Below are positions 1 through 7,602 of a stretch of 64,000 nt of DNA, piece after piece. The number at the start of each line of letters is the position of its first letter. Position 1 is the first letter of the stretch. The notes under the pieces are model-generated. The model had not been told where the DNA came from. It was given only the letters and a program-made list of their open reading frames with translations, and ran no database searches. The stretch comes from Solirubrobacterales bacterium (lineage in GTDB: Bacteria > Actinomycetota > Thermoleophilia > Solirubrobacterales > 70-9), in NCBI GenBank assembly GCA_025936755.1, contig JAICSS010000005.1, positions 62,001 to 126,000 of the forward strand, in the 5' to 3' direction. The position numbers were made by a program, and so were the translations under genes.

Positions 1-659
1 AGGTGCCGCTGGGGGCCGAGTGGCCGACGCCGGGCGAGAAGGTCGAGCGGATGGAGGAGGCGCTGGAGACGATCCGCGCCCTCTGGGAGGGCGAGCGGCT
101 CGACGGCGGCAGGCACTTCAAGACCGACCGCGCCTACGTCCACTCCCGGCCCGAGAACCGCCGGCCGCCGATCTACGTCTCCGCCTTCGGGCCCAAGGCC
201 GCGGCAGTCGCCGCCCGCCAGGGCGACGGCATCTGGACCCTCGCCGATCCCGAAGCGGTGCCGGAGATCCTCGACGCCTACCGCGGCGCCGCCGAGGACG
301 CCGGGCGGGAACCGGGTGAGGTGATCCTCCAGGCGGCCTTCTCCTGGGCGCCCGACGACGAGGCGGCGCTGGAGGGCTGCCGGGTCTGGAAGGGCGCGCA
401 GCCGAAGGAGTTCTACCGCGACGACTGGCACGACCCGCAGGCGATGTACGAGGAGGGCGAGCGCCAGGTCTCCGACGAGGAATTGAAGGAGGCGCTGATC
501 GTCGCCGCCGATCCGGAGACCCACGTCGAACGGATCCGCGAGGTCGAGGCGATGGGGGCAACCACGGTCGCCCTGATGAACAACTCCGGCGCCGATCCGC
601 TGGGCGCGATCGACGTCTACAAGAGCTCGGTGCTGCCGCGCCTCCATGGCTCTGCCTGA
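1..659 (+). CDS. Luciferase-like (LLM class) probable F420-dependent oxidoreductase, 5' truncated
   Basis: The frame is open from the left edge, so the N-terminus is missing and about 218 C-terminal residues remain. The opening stretch (PLGAEWPTPGEKVERMEEAL, then IRALWEGE) matches the middle of F420-dependent glucose-6-phosphate dehydrogenase-like members of the luciferase-like TIM-barrel family; PPIYVSAFGPKAAAVAARQGDG is the next conserved block, where the family lines its cofactor pocket. In actinobacteria these enzymes usually transfer hydride to or from coenzyme F420; the substrate cannot be told from this part. The stop is at 657-659, 31 bp before the next gene on the same strand. Confidence 0.85.
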   Translation, partial: VPLGAEWPTPGEKVERMEEALETIRALWEGERLDGGRHFKTDRAYVHSRPENRRPPIYVSAFGPKAAAVAARQGDGIWTLADPEAVPEILDAYRGAAEDAGREPGEVILQAAFSWAPDDEAALEGCRVWKGAQPKEFYRDDWHDPQAMYEEGERQVSDEELKEALIVAADPETHVERIREVEAMGATTVALMNNSGADPLGAIDVYKSSVLPRLHGSA

Positions 660-678
660 CCTCCAACCGGCGGTCGCC

Positions 679-684
679 TAGGCT
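679..684 (+). promoter_or_regulatory. Leaderless-type -10 box (TAGGCT) of the GNAT gene
   Basis: TAGGCT ends 6 nt before the ATG at 691, and there is no Shine-Dalgarno sequence. Transcription would start at or next to the A of the start codon. Confidence 0.55.
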
Positions 685-690
685 GCGCGC

Positions 691-1185
691 ATGGCCACCG
701 CCAACGACGTCCAGATCCGCGCGGCGAGCGAAGCCGACGTCGAGGTCCTCTACGACCTGATCGTCGAGCTCGCCTCCTACGAGAAACTCGGTGACGCCGT
801 CGCCGGCACGACCGAGACCCTGCGCCGCTCCCTCTTCGAGCAGGAGGTGGCGGAGGCCCTGCTGCTGGAGACCGCCGACGGCGAAGCGGTCGGCTACGCG
901 ATCTTCTTCACCAACTTCTCCACCTTCGAGTGCCGCCCCGGCATCTGGCTCGAGGACGTCTACGTGCGCCCGGAGCACCGCCGCGGCGGCATCGGCCTTG
1001 CGGTGATGGAGCACCTGGCGGGAATCGCCGCCAAGCGCGGCTACGCCCGCCTCGAATGGTGCGCCCTTCAGTGGAACGAACCGGCGCTCGACTTCTACGC
1101 CAAGCTCGGCGCCCGCCGCCTCGACGACTGGCGGATGCTGCGCCTCGAGGAGGACGGGATCAAACGGTTGGCCGGGCGCGCCTGA
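691..1185 (+). CDS. GNAT N-acetyltransferase, diamine/spermidine acetyltransferase-like
   Basis: 164 residues, the full length of a single-domain GNAT enzyme that moves acetyl from acetyl-CoA to an amine. The sequence NFSTFECRPGIWLEDVYV followed by RPEHRRGGIGLAVM is the acetyl-CoA pyrophosphate loop in the arrangement typical of spermidine/spermine N1-acetyltransferase relatives, and LEWCALQWNEPALDFYAKLGA is the usual C-terminal strand-helix. The polyamine substrate is inferred from family resemblance only. The ATG follows a TAGGCT box by 6 nt and has no SD, so the mRNA is probably leaderless. The 3' end overlaps the convergent sigma factor gene by 26 bp. Confidence 0.85.
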   Translation: MATANDVQIRAASEADVEVLYDLIVELASYEKLGDAVAGTTETLRRSLFEQEVAEALLLETADGEAVGYAIFFTNFSTFECRPGIWLEDVYVRPEHRRGGIGLAVMEHLAGIAAKRGYARLEWCALQWNEPALDFYAKLGARRLDDWRMLRLEEDGIKRLAGRA

Positions 1186-2410
1186 GTAGCAGCTCGCGCT
1201 CGCGCTCGTTCCCGGTCATCCCGGCGGCGCGGCGGAATTCGGCGGCGGCCTCTTCGCGGCGGCCGGCTTTCTCGAGCAGATCGCCGCGGACGCTGGGGAG
1301 GAGGTGGTATCGCGCCAGCGCCGGATCGTCTTCGATCCGCTCCAGGAGCTCGAGCCCGGCCTCCGGGCCGAAGGCCATGCCGAGCGCCACCGCCCGGTTC
1401 AGCTCGACGACGGGGGAGGGGGCGATCTGGGCGAGGGCGTCGTAGAGGGCGGCGATCCGCACCCAGTCGGTTTCCTCGGCCTGGAGGGCGGCGGCGTGAC
1501 AGGCGGCGATCGCCGCCTGCAGGCCGTAGGGGCCGAGCGGTCCCGGCAGCGCTTCTGCCAGCTCCAGCGCGCGGCGGCCGCGGACGATCAGCAGGGGGTC
1601 CCAGCGGCCGCGGTCCTGGTCGAGCAGCAGCACCGGGGCGCCGTCCGGCCCGCGCCGGGCCGCGCCCCGGGATGCCTGGATCTCCATCAGCGCCACCAGG
1701 CCGTGGACCTCGGGCTCGCCCGGCGCCAGCGCGGCGAGGATCCGGCCCAGGCGCAGCGCTTCCTCGCAGAGGTCGGCGCGGACCCAGTCCTCGCCGGCGC
1801 TCGCCGCGTAGCCCTCGTTGAAGACGAGGTAGATCACTTCCAGCACCGAGGGCAGGCGCTCCTTCAGCTCCGCGTTCCGCGGCGCCTCGAACGGCACCCT
1901 GGCGTCGCGCAGCGTCCGCTTCGCCCGGACCAGGCGCTGGGCCACGGTCGCCTCCGGGGCGAGGAAGGCGCGGGCGATCTCCGGCGTCGTCAGCCCGCCC
2001 AGCAAACGCAGGGTCAGCGCCACCCGCGCCTCGCGCGAGAGCAGCGGGTGGCAGCAGGTGAAGATCAGCGCCAGCAGGTCGTCGCCGATCTCCTCCTCGG
2101 CCGCCGTGAGCTCGGAGCGCTCGATCGCGAACAGCGCCCCGGCCTCGCGGGCGACCTCTTCGCGCTTGCGCTCGTAGGTCTTCTCCCGGCGCATGCGGTC
2201 GATCGCCCGGTTCTTCGCCGTCGCCATCAGCCAGGCGCCGGGGTTGTCCGGGACCCCGGCCTCCGGCCACGTCTCCAGCGCCGCCACCAGCGCGTCCTGC
2301 GCCAGGTCCTCGGCGAGGCCGACGTCGCCGGTCATCCGCGCCAGACCCGCGACGAGGCGGGCGGACTCGATCCGCCAGACCGCCTCGATCGCGCGCGTGG
2401 CCTCGCTCAA
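1160..2410 (-). CDS. ECF sigma factor of the ECF42 type with C-terminal TPR-like (DUF6596) domain
   Basis: 416 residues, far longer than an ordinary ECF sigma. Region 2 is near residues 15-80 (LAEDLAQDALVAALE, NPGAWLMATAKNRAID), region 4 near 115-165 (LTLRLLGGLTTPEIARAFL), and a helical extension follows (LEVIYLVFNEGY; LFRILAALAPGEPEVHG-like helices; VVELNRAVALGM). This is the ECF42 architecture, in which the extension replaces an anti-sigma factor and the partner gene encodes a DGPF/YCII protein. That partner lies directly upstream (stop at 2412, 1 bp gap). The TTG at 2410 is used because the family N-terminus begins there. Targets are unknown; the neighbouring DGPF gene is the usual one. 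Confidence 0.9.
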   Translation of the reverse strand: MSEATRAIEAVWRIESARLVAGLARMTGDVGLAEDLAQDALVAALETWPEAGVPDNPGAWLMATAKNRAIDRMRREKTYERKREEVAREAGALFAIERSELTAAEEEIGDDLLALIFTCCHPLLSREARVALTLRLLGGLTTPEIARAFLAPEATVAQRLVRAKRTLRDARVPFEAPRNAELKERLPSVLEVIYLVFNEGYAASAGEDWVRADLCEEALRLGRILAALAPGEPEVHGLVALMEIQASRGAARRGPDGAPVLLLDQDRGRWDPLLIVRGRRALELAEALPGPLGPYGLQAAIAACHAAALQAEETDWVRIAALYDALAQIAPSPVVELNRAVALGMAFGPEAGLELLERIEDDPALARYHLLPSVRGDLLEKAGRREEAAAEFRRAAGMTGNERERELLLRRARPTV

Positions 2411-2411
2411 A

Positions 2412-2801
2412 CTAGCCGCCGAAGTTCTCGCTGACGGCGTCCTGCACGTCCTGGGGGAAGTCCTCCATCTCGAAGACCCGCCGCACCTCGACCCGGCAGT
2501 TCCCGGCGGGGACGCGGCTGGCCCACTCCAGCGCCTCCTCCTTCGAGCGGGCCTGGATCAGCCAGTAGCCGCCGACGACCTCCTTCGCCTCGGCGAACGG
2601 CCCGTCGGTCACGCTTGCCTTTCCGTCGCCGTCGAAGCTGACGACGCCGCCCTCGCTCGGCGGATGCAGCCCGTCCAGCGACAGCAGCATCCCGGCCTTG
2701 CGCAGCTCCTCGTTGTAGCGGCCCATCGCCGCCACGGCCTCGGCCGTGGGGTTCCAGTCCTGCTCCTCGAGCTGCGGGTACATGAACATCATGAAGCGCA
2801 T
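2412..2801 (-). CDS. DGPF/YCII-domain protein, partner of the ECF42 sigma factor
   Basis: 129 residues starting at the ATG at 2801, which has a strong GAGGAGG ribosome-binding site 5-6 nt upstream; this decides against longer in-frame extensions. MRFMMFMYPQ opens the domain and VTDGPFAEAKEVVGGYWLI is the DGPF signature. YCII-like proteins adopt a dimeric ferredoxin-like fold with a conserved His/Asp pocket, but the reaction is unknown for DGPF members. It is co-transcribed with the sigma factor gene immediately downstream. The 212 bp between this start and the divergent DUF892 gene must hold promoters for both. Confidence 0.9.
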   Translation of the reverse strand: MRFMMFMYPQLEEQDWNPTAEAVAAMGRYNEELRKAGMLLSLDGLHPPSEGGVVSFDGDGKASVTDGPFAEAKEVVGGYWLIQARSKEEALEWASRVPAGNCRVEVRRVFEMEDFPQDVQDAVSENFGG

Positions 2802-2950
2802 CGGGTCCTCCTCTGTCGCGGGCGGCTGTTCCGCCCTTTTACCCCAACGACGAACGGCCGGCGTCGAAATCGACACGCCCCGAGAAACTTTTCCAAAAGC
2901 CTCCGGCTAGCCGCGCGCGCCGTCCGGGTCATTACCCTCCCGCGCCCCCA

Positions 2951-2975
2951 GTTTCGCCGCAAAACCGCTGGGTAG
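2951..2975 (+). promoter_or_regulatory. SigB/SigF-type promoter of the DUF892-histone tail gene
   Basis: GTTT at 2951-2954 and GGGTAG at 2970-2975 are separated by 15 nt, matching the GTTT-N12-16-GGGTA(T/C) pattern of SigB/SigF-family sigma factors. It points at the gene starting at 3014, leaving a short 5' UTR that contains AAGGAGG at 2996-3002. Confidence 0.65.
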
Positions 2976-3013
2976 GAAAACGCATCGGCAAAAGTAAGGA
3001 GGCGCGATTCGGG

Positions 3014-3706
3014 ATGGCGGACATGAACGAGCGTGACGCGAAGTTGGTCCAGTACCTCAGCGAGGCCTACGGCAAGGAGCGCGAACTGGAGGCTGCCCTC
3101 CAGGCCCATATCGCGATGACCGTCAAAGGGCCTTACAAAAAACGGCTTCAGCAGCACCTGAAAGAGACGAAAGGGCACGCCAGACAGGTCGAGCGCCGGA
3201 TCAAGAAGCTCGGCGGCGGCGGCCAGACCCTGCAGGGGGCGGTCGGCAAACTGACCGCGGCGGCGAAGGGGCCGCTCCACGCGATCCGCGGCAGCGGCGA
3301 GCAGGAGAAAATGCTGAAGAACGCCAAGACCGAGTACTTCAACGAGCACGAGGAGATCGCCACCTACCTCGCGATCGAGACCCTCGCCGAAAGGGTCCGG
3401 GACTCCGAGACGGCGAAGCTGGCGCGGGGTATCCGCCGCGAGGAGGAAAGGATGGCCAACTTCCTCCAGGGGCAGATCAAGTCGCTGACCGGAGCGGTCG
3501 CGCGGGAGGACATCCCCGCCGCCCAGCGCCGCAGCTCCAGCCCAGCGCGGAAAACCAAAAAAGCGGCGAGAAAACCGAGCCCGAAAAAGGCCCCGGCCAA
3601 ACGCTCGAGCTCGAAAGCGAAATCGCCGGCGAAACGCTCCTCCAAAACGAAAAAAACCGGTGGCCGCAAAGGCCGTTCCGGCAGAAAAGCCGCGGCGAAG
3701 CGCTAG
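3014..3706 (+). CDS. DUF892 (YciF-like) ferritin-fold protein fused to a histone H1-like basic tail
   Basis: 230 residues in two parts. Residues about 8-165 form a DUF892 four-helix ferritin-like domain (LVQYLSEAYGKERELEAALQ; HLKETKGHARQVERRIKKLG; NEHEEIATYLAIETLAERV; IRREEERMANFL), with Glu/His positions that could bind a di-metal site. Residues about 175-230 are almost only Lys, Arg, Ser, Ala and Pro, with AAKP/SPKK-like repeats as in H1-like bacterial proteins. I infer a DNA-associated, Dps-like stress protein; nothing in the sequence proves iron oxidation. SD AAGGAGG lies 11 nt before the ATG, and a SigB-type promoter lies upstream. The tail uses mostly AAA for lysine, unlike the GC-rich neighbours. 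It overlaps the convergent phosphatase gene by 4 bp. Confidence 0.88.
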   Translation: MADMNERDAKLVQYLSEAYGKERELEAALQAHIAMTVKGPYKKRLQQHLKETKGHARQVERRIKKLGGGGQTLQGAVGKLTAAAKGPLHAIRGSGEQEKMLKNAKTEYFNEHEEIATYLAIETLAERVRDSETAKLARGIRREEERMANFLQGQIKSLTGAVAREDIPAAQRRSSSPARKTKKAARKPSPKKAPAKRSSSKAKSPAKRSSKTKKTGGRKGRSGRKAAAKR

Positions 3707-6015
3707 GAGGGACTGGCGGCCGAACGGCCGATCGCGAGCTCCTGGTGCGCCTCGGCATCTGAGGCGCCCTGGGGGCGGATCGCGAGCACGACGAGGTCGT
3801 CGCGCAGCGTCCCCGAGCTGCGGCCGACGGCGTCGGCGCGGAGACGCTCGGTCACCTCGTCGAGCTCGAGGCCGCAAAGGCCCTGCGTCATCTCGGCGAA
3901 GCTCTCGGGGCCCTGGTGGGAGCCGGACGGGCCGGCCTCGAGCCAGCCGTCGGTGCAGATGGCGAGGGTGTCGGTTGCTTTGAGGGCGCATTCGTGGCGC
4001 TCGATATTGGCCTCGCGCCAGGCGCCGAGCACCGAGCCCCCGCCGAGCAGCCGCGGCCCCTCCGGGCCGGCCAGAACCGCCGGCGGGTGCCCCGCCGAGG
4101 CGAGCGTCAGGTGCCACCCGTCCTCTTCGCGGCGCAGGCAGGCGAGCATTCCCGTCGCGAAGTCGTTGAGGCTTTCGCCGCTCAACAGCAGCTCGTTGAC
4201 GCGGCGCAGGACCTCGTCGGGCTCGCCGATCTCCCGGGTCAGCCCGCGGACCGAGTGGCGCACCGCGACCGAGACGCCGGCGGCGGTGCTGCCCTTGCCG
4301 GCGACATCGCCGACGATGATCCAGCAGCCGTTCTCGCTCGGGATCACGTCGTAGAGGTCGCCGCCGACTTCGATCCCCTCGCCGGCCGCCTCGAAGACGA
4401 CGGAGATGGCGAGGCCCGGCACCTCGGCCGGCCGCGGCGGTCGCAGGCCCCGCTGCAGGTTCTTCGCCACCCGGTCGCGCTCCCGGTAGAGGCGGGCGTT
4501 GTCGAGCGCCAGCGCCGCCCTTTCCCCCAGCTCGGCGAGGAACTCGAGGTCGCCCTGGTCGTAGCGCATGTCTCCGTGGGCGTGGAGGAAGGAGAGGGCG
4601 CCCAGGGTGCGGCCGCGGGCGATGAGAGGGACCACCGCCGCCGAGTTGTAGCCGGCTTCGTGCATCAGCTCCAGGTGGTCGGCGTTCTGGGAGACCTTGT
4701 CGACCACCTCGGGCGCCTTCAGGTCGCGCCAGACCATCGGCTGGTTCAGCCGCAGGACCTGCGCCACCGGGTGCTCGCCCGTGGGGTCGAGCGGCTGCTC
4801 GCGCCGGATCCGTTCCAGCCGCGCCGCCATCTCCGGGTTGGCGCCGGCGACGACGCTGTCGCCGTACCAGCCGTCGGGACGGCGGAAGTCGATCAGGCAG
4901 AGCTCGGCCAGCTCCGGCACCGCGGTGGAGACGATCGTCCGCGCCGTCTCGGTCGGGTCGAGCGAGCTGTCGAGGAGGCGGCTGGCGGCGACGAGGAACT
5001 CCTGGGCGCGCCGCCGCCGCACCTCGGCGGTGATGTCGCGGGCGACGACCGAGGCCCCGATCAGCCCTCGCAGCGGGCTGCGGATCGGCGAGACGGTGAG
5101 CGAGACGGCGATCCGGGCGCCGTCGGCGCGGATCCGTTCGGTCTCGTAGGTCTCGAGCCGTTCGCCGCGCTTGATCCGGTCGAGGATCACCATCTCCTCG
5201 TTCTTGTGGTCGGGGGGGACGAGGAAGGAGACGTGTTCCCCGATCGCTTCCTCGGTGCTGTAGCCGTAGAGCCGCGTCGCGGCCGGGTTCCAGGTGGTGA
5301 CGATCCCGTCCAGGTCCTTGCTCAGGACCGCGTCCTGGGTTCCGCGCACGACCTCCGCCAGGTGCTGGCGGAAGCGCTCGGCTTCGGCGCTCTTCGCCTC
5401 CGCCCGGCGCCTGGCGATGAAGGTGCCGAGCTGATCGGCGAAGCTCGCCAGCAGCTCCATCAGCTCCTCGGACTGGGGGTTGAAGGAGGTGGTGTGGAAC
5501 TCGGCCACCGCGAGGACGCTCTCCGGCGAGCCGGTGGGAACGGGAATCGCCAGCGCCGCCTCCAGCCCCAGCTCGGCCGAGACTTCGAAGCGCGGCGTCG
5601 GCGTCGGGTAGGACTTGTAGTCGGGGGCGAGGGCGATCTCCCCGCTGCCCCAGGCGTCGCCCGGCAAGCCGGTGCCCCGCATGAAGTCGATCTCGCGGCT
5701 GCGCCGCCAGAGCGGCCGCGCGTCGAGGTCCGGCGTGCTCCAGCCCGAGACCAGCCGCAGCGGATCCTCCATGCCGGTCACTTCCCACATCGCCCCGGCC
5801 TCCCAGCGCAGGAGGCTGGCGACGATTTCGAGGAAGCGGGGAGCCACCTGGTCGAGGGAGTCGCCTTCGATCAGGCGAGCCGCAAGCTCACGCTGGCTCC
5901 TCAGGTAGCGCCACAGCTCCAATTCCTGCGGCTCTTGCATCGGGGTCACTCTTGCACGCGGGCACAGCGGGCGCTCGTTGCGGCTGTTCCGCCCCGGGGT
6001 GACAAATTCCGCCAT
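3703..6015 (-). CDS. Multi-sensor SpoIIE-type (PPM) serine phosphatase, GAF-PAS-GAF-PP2C
   Basis: 770 residues: GAF domain about 50-200, PAS about 210-335 (AVLSKDLDGIVTTWNPAA), second GAF about 345-500, and SpoIIE/PP2C phosphatase about 515-755. The catalytic metal-binding motifs are present: VGGDLYDV, VGDVAGKG, ASAGHPPAVL, CTDGWLEA and LRDDLVVLAI. Such enzymes dephosphorylate the STAS anti-anti-sigma factor and so release SigB/SigF. The STAS (11791), RsbW-like (12338) and SigB (13164) genes lie within 10 kb, so it is the likely environmental input. No membrane segment is seen, so it should be cytosolic. The ATG at 6015 has a GGGGGG run 8 nt upstream; an in-frame ATG at 5940 is the alternative. 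Confidence 0.92.
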   Translation of the reverse strand: MAEFVTPGRNSRNERPLCPRARVTPMQEPQELELWRYLRSQRELAARLIEGDSLDQVAPRFLEIVASLLRWEAGAMWEVTGMEDPLRLVSGWSTPDLDARPLWRRSREIDFMRGTGLPGDAWGSGEIALAPDYKSYPTPTPRFEVSAELGLEAALAIPVPTGSPESVLAVAEFHTTSFNPQSEELMELLASFADQLGTFIARRRAEAKSAEAERFRQHLAEVVRGTQDAVLSKDLDGIVTTWNPAATRLYGYSTEEAIGEHVSFLVPPDHKNEEMVILDRIKRGERLETYETERIRADGARIAVSLTVSPIRSPLRGLIGASVVARDITAEVRRRRAQEFLVAASRLLDSSLDPTETARTIVSTAVPELAELCLIDFRRPDGWYGDSVVAGANPEMAARLERIRREQPLDPTGEHPVAQVLRLNQPMVWRDLKAPEVVDKVSQNADHLELMHEAGYNSAAVVPLIARGRTLGALSFLHAHGDMRYDQGDLEFLAELGERAALALDNARLYRERDRVAKNLQRGLRPPRPAEVPGLAISVVFEAAGEGIEVGGDLYDVIPSENGCWIIVGDVAGKGSTAAGVSVAVRHSVRGLTREIGEPDEVLRRVNELLLSGESLNDFATGMLACLRREEDGWHLTLASAGHPPAVLAGPEGPRLLGGGSVLGAWREANIERHECALKATDTLAICTDGWLEAGPSGSHQGPESFAEMTQGLCGLELDEVTERLRADAVGRSSGTLRDDLVVLAIRPQGASDAEAHQELAIGRSAASPS

Positions 6016-6020
6016 TTACT

Positions 6021-6046
6021 GTTTCCCCCCATTGGCCCAAGGGTAG
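6021..6046 (+). promoter_or_regulatory. SigB/SigF-type promoter of the zinc-ribbon gene
   Basis: GTTT at 6021-6024 and GGGTAG at 6041-6046 with a 16-nt spacer, directed at the gene at 6095. It overlaps the upstream region of the divergent phosphatase gene. Confidence 0.65.
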
Positions 6047-6094
6047 TCAACCGTCCGACGGGCTTCGACAAAAGGGATAGACGGGAGACGCGAA

Positions 6095-6292
6095 ATGTTT
6101 CGGTGTGACAACTGTGGAAGCGGATACTCGGCGCAGGCGGCGGCGTCGTGGACGTCGTGTCCCCGCTGCCTGGCTAAAGAGAGGGTGCAGGTGCCCCTGG
6201 CCTTCGAGCTCGGCTGGCAGCGGCAGCGGGGCCAGGCCGAAGCCGCCGCGACGCCGGCGGAGAAGGCTCTCCCTCAGCCCGCCCTGCGTTAA
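6095..6292 (+). CDS. Small zinc-ribbon protein
   Basis: 65 residues. FRCDNCGSGYS and WTSCPRCLAKERV supply two CxxC knuckles, enough for one structural zinc site in the first 30 residues; the rest is polar and low in complexity. No catalytic motif is visible and I do not recognise a family name. The ATG is preceded by a purine-rich GGGAGA stretch and the gene follows a SigB-type promoter, which places it in the stress island. The 63 bp after it contain the promoter and palindrome of the next gene. Confidence 0.7.
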   Translation: MFRCDNCGSGYSAQAAASWTSCPRCLAKERVQVPLAFELGWQRQRGQAEAAATPAEKALPQPALR

Positions 6293-6310
6293 CCCCCGCC
6301 GACGGGGTAC
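6288..6310 (+). promoter_or_regulatory. Possible SigB/SigF-type promoter of the DJ-1/PfpI gene
   Basis: GTTA at 6288-6291 (one mismatch to GTTT) and GGGTAC at 6305-6310 with a 13-nt spacer. It is the weakest of the set at the -35, but has an exact -10. Confidence 0.45.
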
Positions 6311-6311
6311 T

Positions 6312-6337
6312 CGTGAGGTGACCGCAATCACCTGACG
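6312..6337. promoter_or_regulatory. Palindrome in the 5' UTR of the DJ-1/PfpI gene
   Basis: CGTgAGGTGA-ccgcaa-TCACCTgACG: 9 of 10 positions per arm are self-complementary. It begins 1 nt after the GGGTAC -10 box, so it covers the expected transcription start and could be an operator or an RNA hairpin. Confidence 0.5.
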
Positions 6338-6355
6338 AGAACGAGGAGGGTCGCG

Positions 6356-6931
6356 ATGTCCGACCGCCTGCAGGGAAAGAAGATCGCCTTCCTGACCGCC
6401 AACGAGGGGGTCGAGCAAGTCGAGCTGGTCGAGCCGCTGGAAGCGGTGCGCGAGGCCGGTGCCGAAGCCGAGCTGCTGGCGCCGGAGGCCGGCGAGGTCC
6501 AGGCCTTCAACCACCTCGACAAGGCCGACGCCTTCCCGGTCGACCGGGCCGTCGGCGAGGCCGACGCCGGCGAATACGACGGGCTGGTCCTGCCCGGCGG
6601 GGTCGCCAACCCCGACCAGCTGCGGACCAGACCGGAGGCGCTCGAGTTCGTGCGCGGCTTCTTCGAGGCGGGGAAGCCGGTCGGTGTGATCTGCCACGGG
6701 CCCTGGACGCTGATCGACGCCGGCGTCGCCGGGGGGCGCACCCTCACCTCCTGGCCGAGCCTGGAGACCGACCTGCGCAACGCCGGCGCCGAGTGGGTCG
6801 ACGAGGAGGTCCACGTCGACCAGGGGCTCGTCTCCAGCCGCAAACCGGACGACCTCGAGGCCTTCAAGGCGAAGATCGTCGAGGAGTTCGCCGAGGGCGT
6901 CCACGAGGGGCAGAAAGCGAGCGTGAACTGA
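6356..6931 (+). CDS. DJ-1/PfpI family protein (type 1 glutamine amidotransferase fold)
   Basis: 191 residues covering the whole fold. VICHGPWTL carries the nucleophile-elbow cysteine followed by histidine, and LPGGVANPDQLR is the conserved Gly-rich loop. PfpI/YhbO-like members act as stress-induced glyoxalases or deglycases; intracellular protease activity is the older name. Location is cytosolic. GAGGAGG lies 7 nt before the ATG. The stop overlaps the next start as TGATG (1 bp), so the two are translationally coupled. Such genes are common SigB/SigF targets, in line with the upstream GGGTAC promoter. Confidence 0.92.
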   Translation: MSDRLQGKKIAFLTANEGVEQVELVEPLEAVREAGAEAELLAPEAGEVQAFNHLDKADAFPVDRAVGEADAGEYDGLVLPGGVANPDQLRTRPEALEFVRGFFEAGKPVGVICHGPWTLIDAGVAGGRTLTSWPSLETDLRNAGAEWVDEEVHVDQGLVSSRKPDDLEAFKAKIVEEFAEGVHEGQKASVN

Positions 6932-7269
6932 TGCCGCCGCGAGGAGTGAAGAAAGGCAGCAAGCGCGACCGCCAGTACAAGCACATCAAGAAGAGCGAGA
7001 AGGAAGAGGGGCGCTCGGAGAAGCGGGCGGAGGAGATCGCCGCCCGTGCGGTCAACAAGGAAAAGGCGCGCTCGGGCGAATCGAAATCCTCCTCCCGCAG
7101 CTCGACCCGCGGGCGTTCGGCCAGCAGCCGCGGCGGCAAACGCTCTGGCCACGGCCCGGGCGGCCGCACCCGGGAACAGCTCTACAACGACGCCAAGAAG
7201 AAGGGCATCGAAGGCCGCTCGAAGATGAACAAGCAGGAACTCGAGCGGGCAGTGGCCGGCTCCAGCTAG
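6931..7269 (+). CDS. Basic protein with C-terminal Rho-N/SAP-like helix motif
   Basis: 112 residues. The N-terminal 45 residues (SKRDRQYKHIKKSEKEEGRS and following AVNKEKARSG) resemble small actinobacterial proteins often labelled plasmid stabilization protein; residues about 50-75 are a Ser/Arg/Gly-rich linker; residues about 80-110 (RTREQLYNDAKKKGIEGR, then SKMNKQELERAV) are a Rho-N/SAP-like helix-extended-loop-helix that usually binds nucleic acid. The start is fixed by the 1-bp overlap with the DJ-1/PfpI stop. I infer a nucleic-acid-binding stress protein; the exact role is unknown. Confidence 0.82.
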   Translation: MPPRGVKKGSKRDRQYKHIKKSEKEEGRSEKRAEEIAARAVNKEKARSGESKSSSRSSTRGRSASSRGGKRSGHGPGGRTREQLYNDAKKKGIEGRSKMNKQELERAVAGSS

Positions 7270-7295
7270 GAGCGACCAGCGATCCTCAGGCCTTT

Positions 7296-7565
7296 CTAGT
7301 TCCGCCGCAGGGAAGAGCGGGAGGTGATCCCGAAGAAGTCCTCGCGGCTGCCGTGGCGGGCCTCGCTGTAGACGAGCTCGAGGCAGCCGCACTGGATCAG
7401 GGTCTTGGCGTGGTAGGTGATCACGCCGAGGCTCGCGTCCAGCTCCTTGGAGAGTTCGACCGGGCTGGCGATCCGCCCCTGCAGCCGTTCGAGGATTTCC
7501 ACCCGCAGGGGATGCGACAGCGCCTTGATCAGTTCCTGATCGACTCGGTCCCGCCTCCGTGCCAC
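7296..7565 (-). CDS. Winged-helix transcriptional regulator (ArsR-like)
   Basis: 89 residues from the GTG at 7565, chosen because GGGGAGG lies 8 nt upstream and the domain begins at VDQELIKALSHPLRVEILER; a longer frame back to 7625 has no better start. The body (ASPVELSKELDASLGVITYH, then AKTLIQCGCLELV) is a typical winged-helix with recognition helix GVITYHAKTL. No metal-binding CxC motif is seen. It is clearly related to the regulators at 14162 and 15400 (shared HPLRxxIL and YHxxxL). It lies 37 bp downstream of the HAD gene on the same strand, probably co-transcribed. Confidence 0.85.
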   Translation of the reverse strand: MARRRDRVDQELIKALSHPLRVEILERLQGRIASPVELSKELDASLGVITYHAKTLIQCGCLELVYSEARHGSREDFFGITSRSSLRRN

Positions 7566-7580
7566 GGGGAGAACCTCCCC
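7566..7580. promoter_or_regulatory. Perfect inverted repeat overlapping the ribosome-binding site of the winged-helix gene
   Basis: GGGGAG-AAC-CTCCCC on the + strand, directly adjoining the GTG start at 7565 (gene on the - strand). In the mRNA the left arm is the SD itself, so folding would hide it. It could also be an autoregulatory operator. Confidence 0.55.
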
Positions 7581-7602
7581 GATCGGAAGCCTGCGGCCAA
7601 GC

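Noticed and set aside
2789-5788. A 999-codon open frame on the - strand across the phosphatase and DUF892 genes
   Set aside because: Low-complexity Arg/Gly/Ala translation out of frame with the well-supported PP2C and DUF892 genes.
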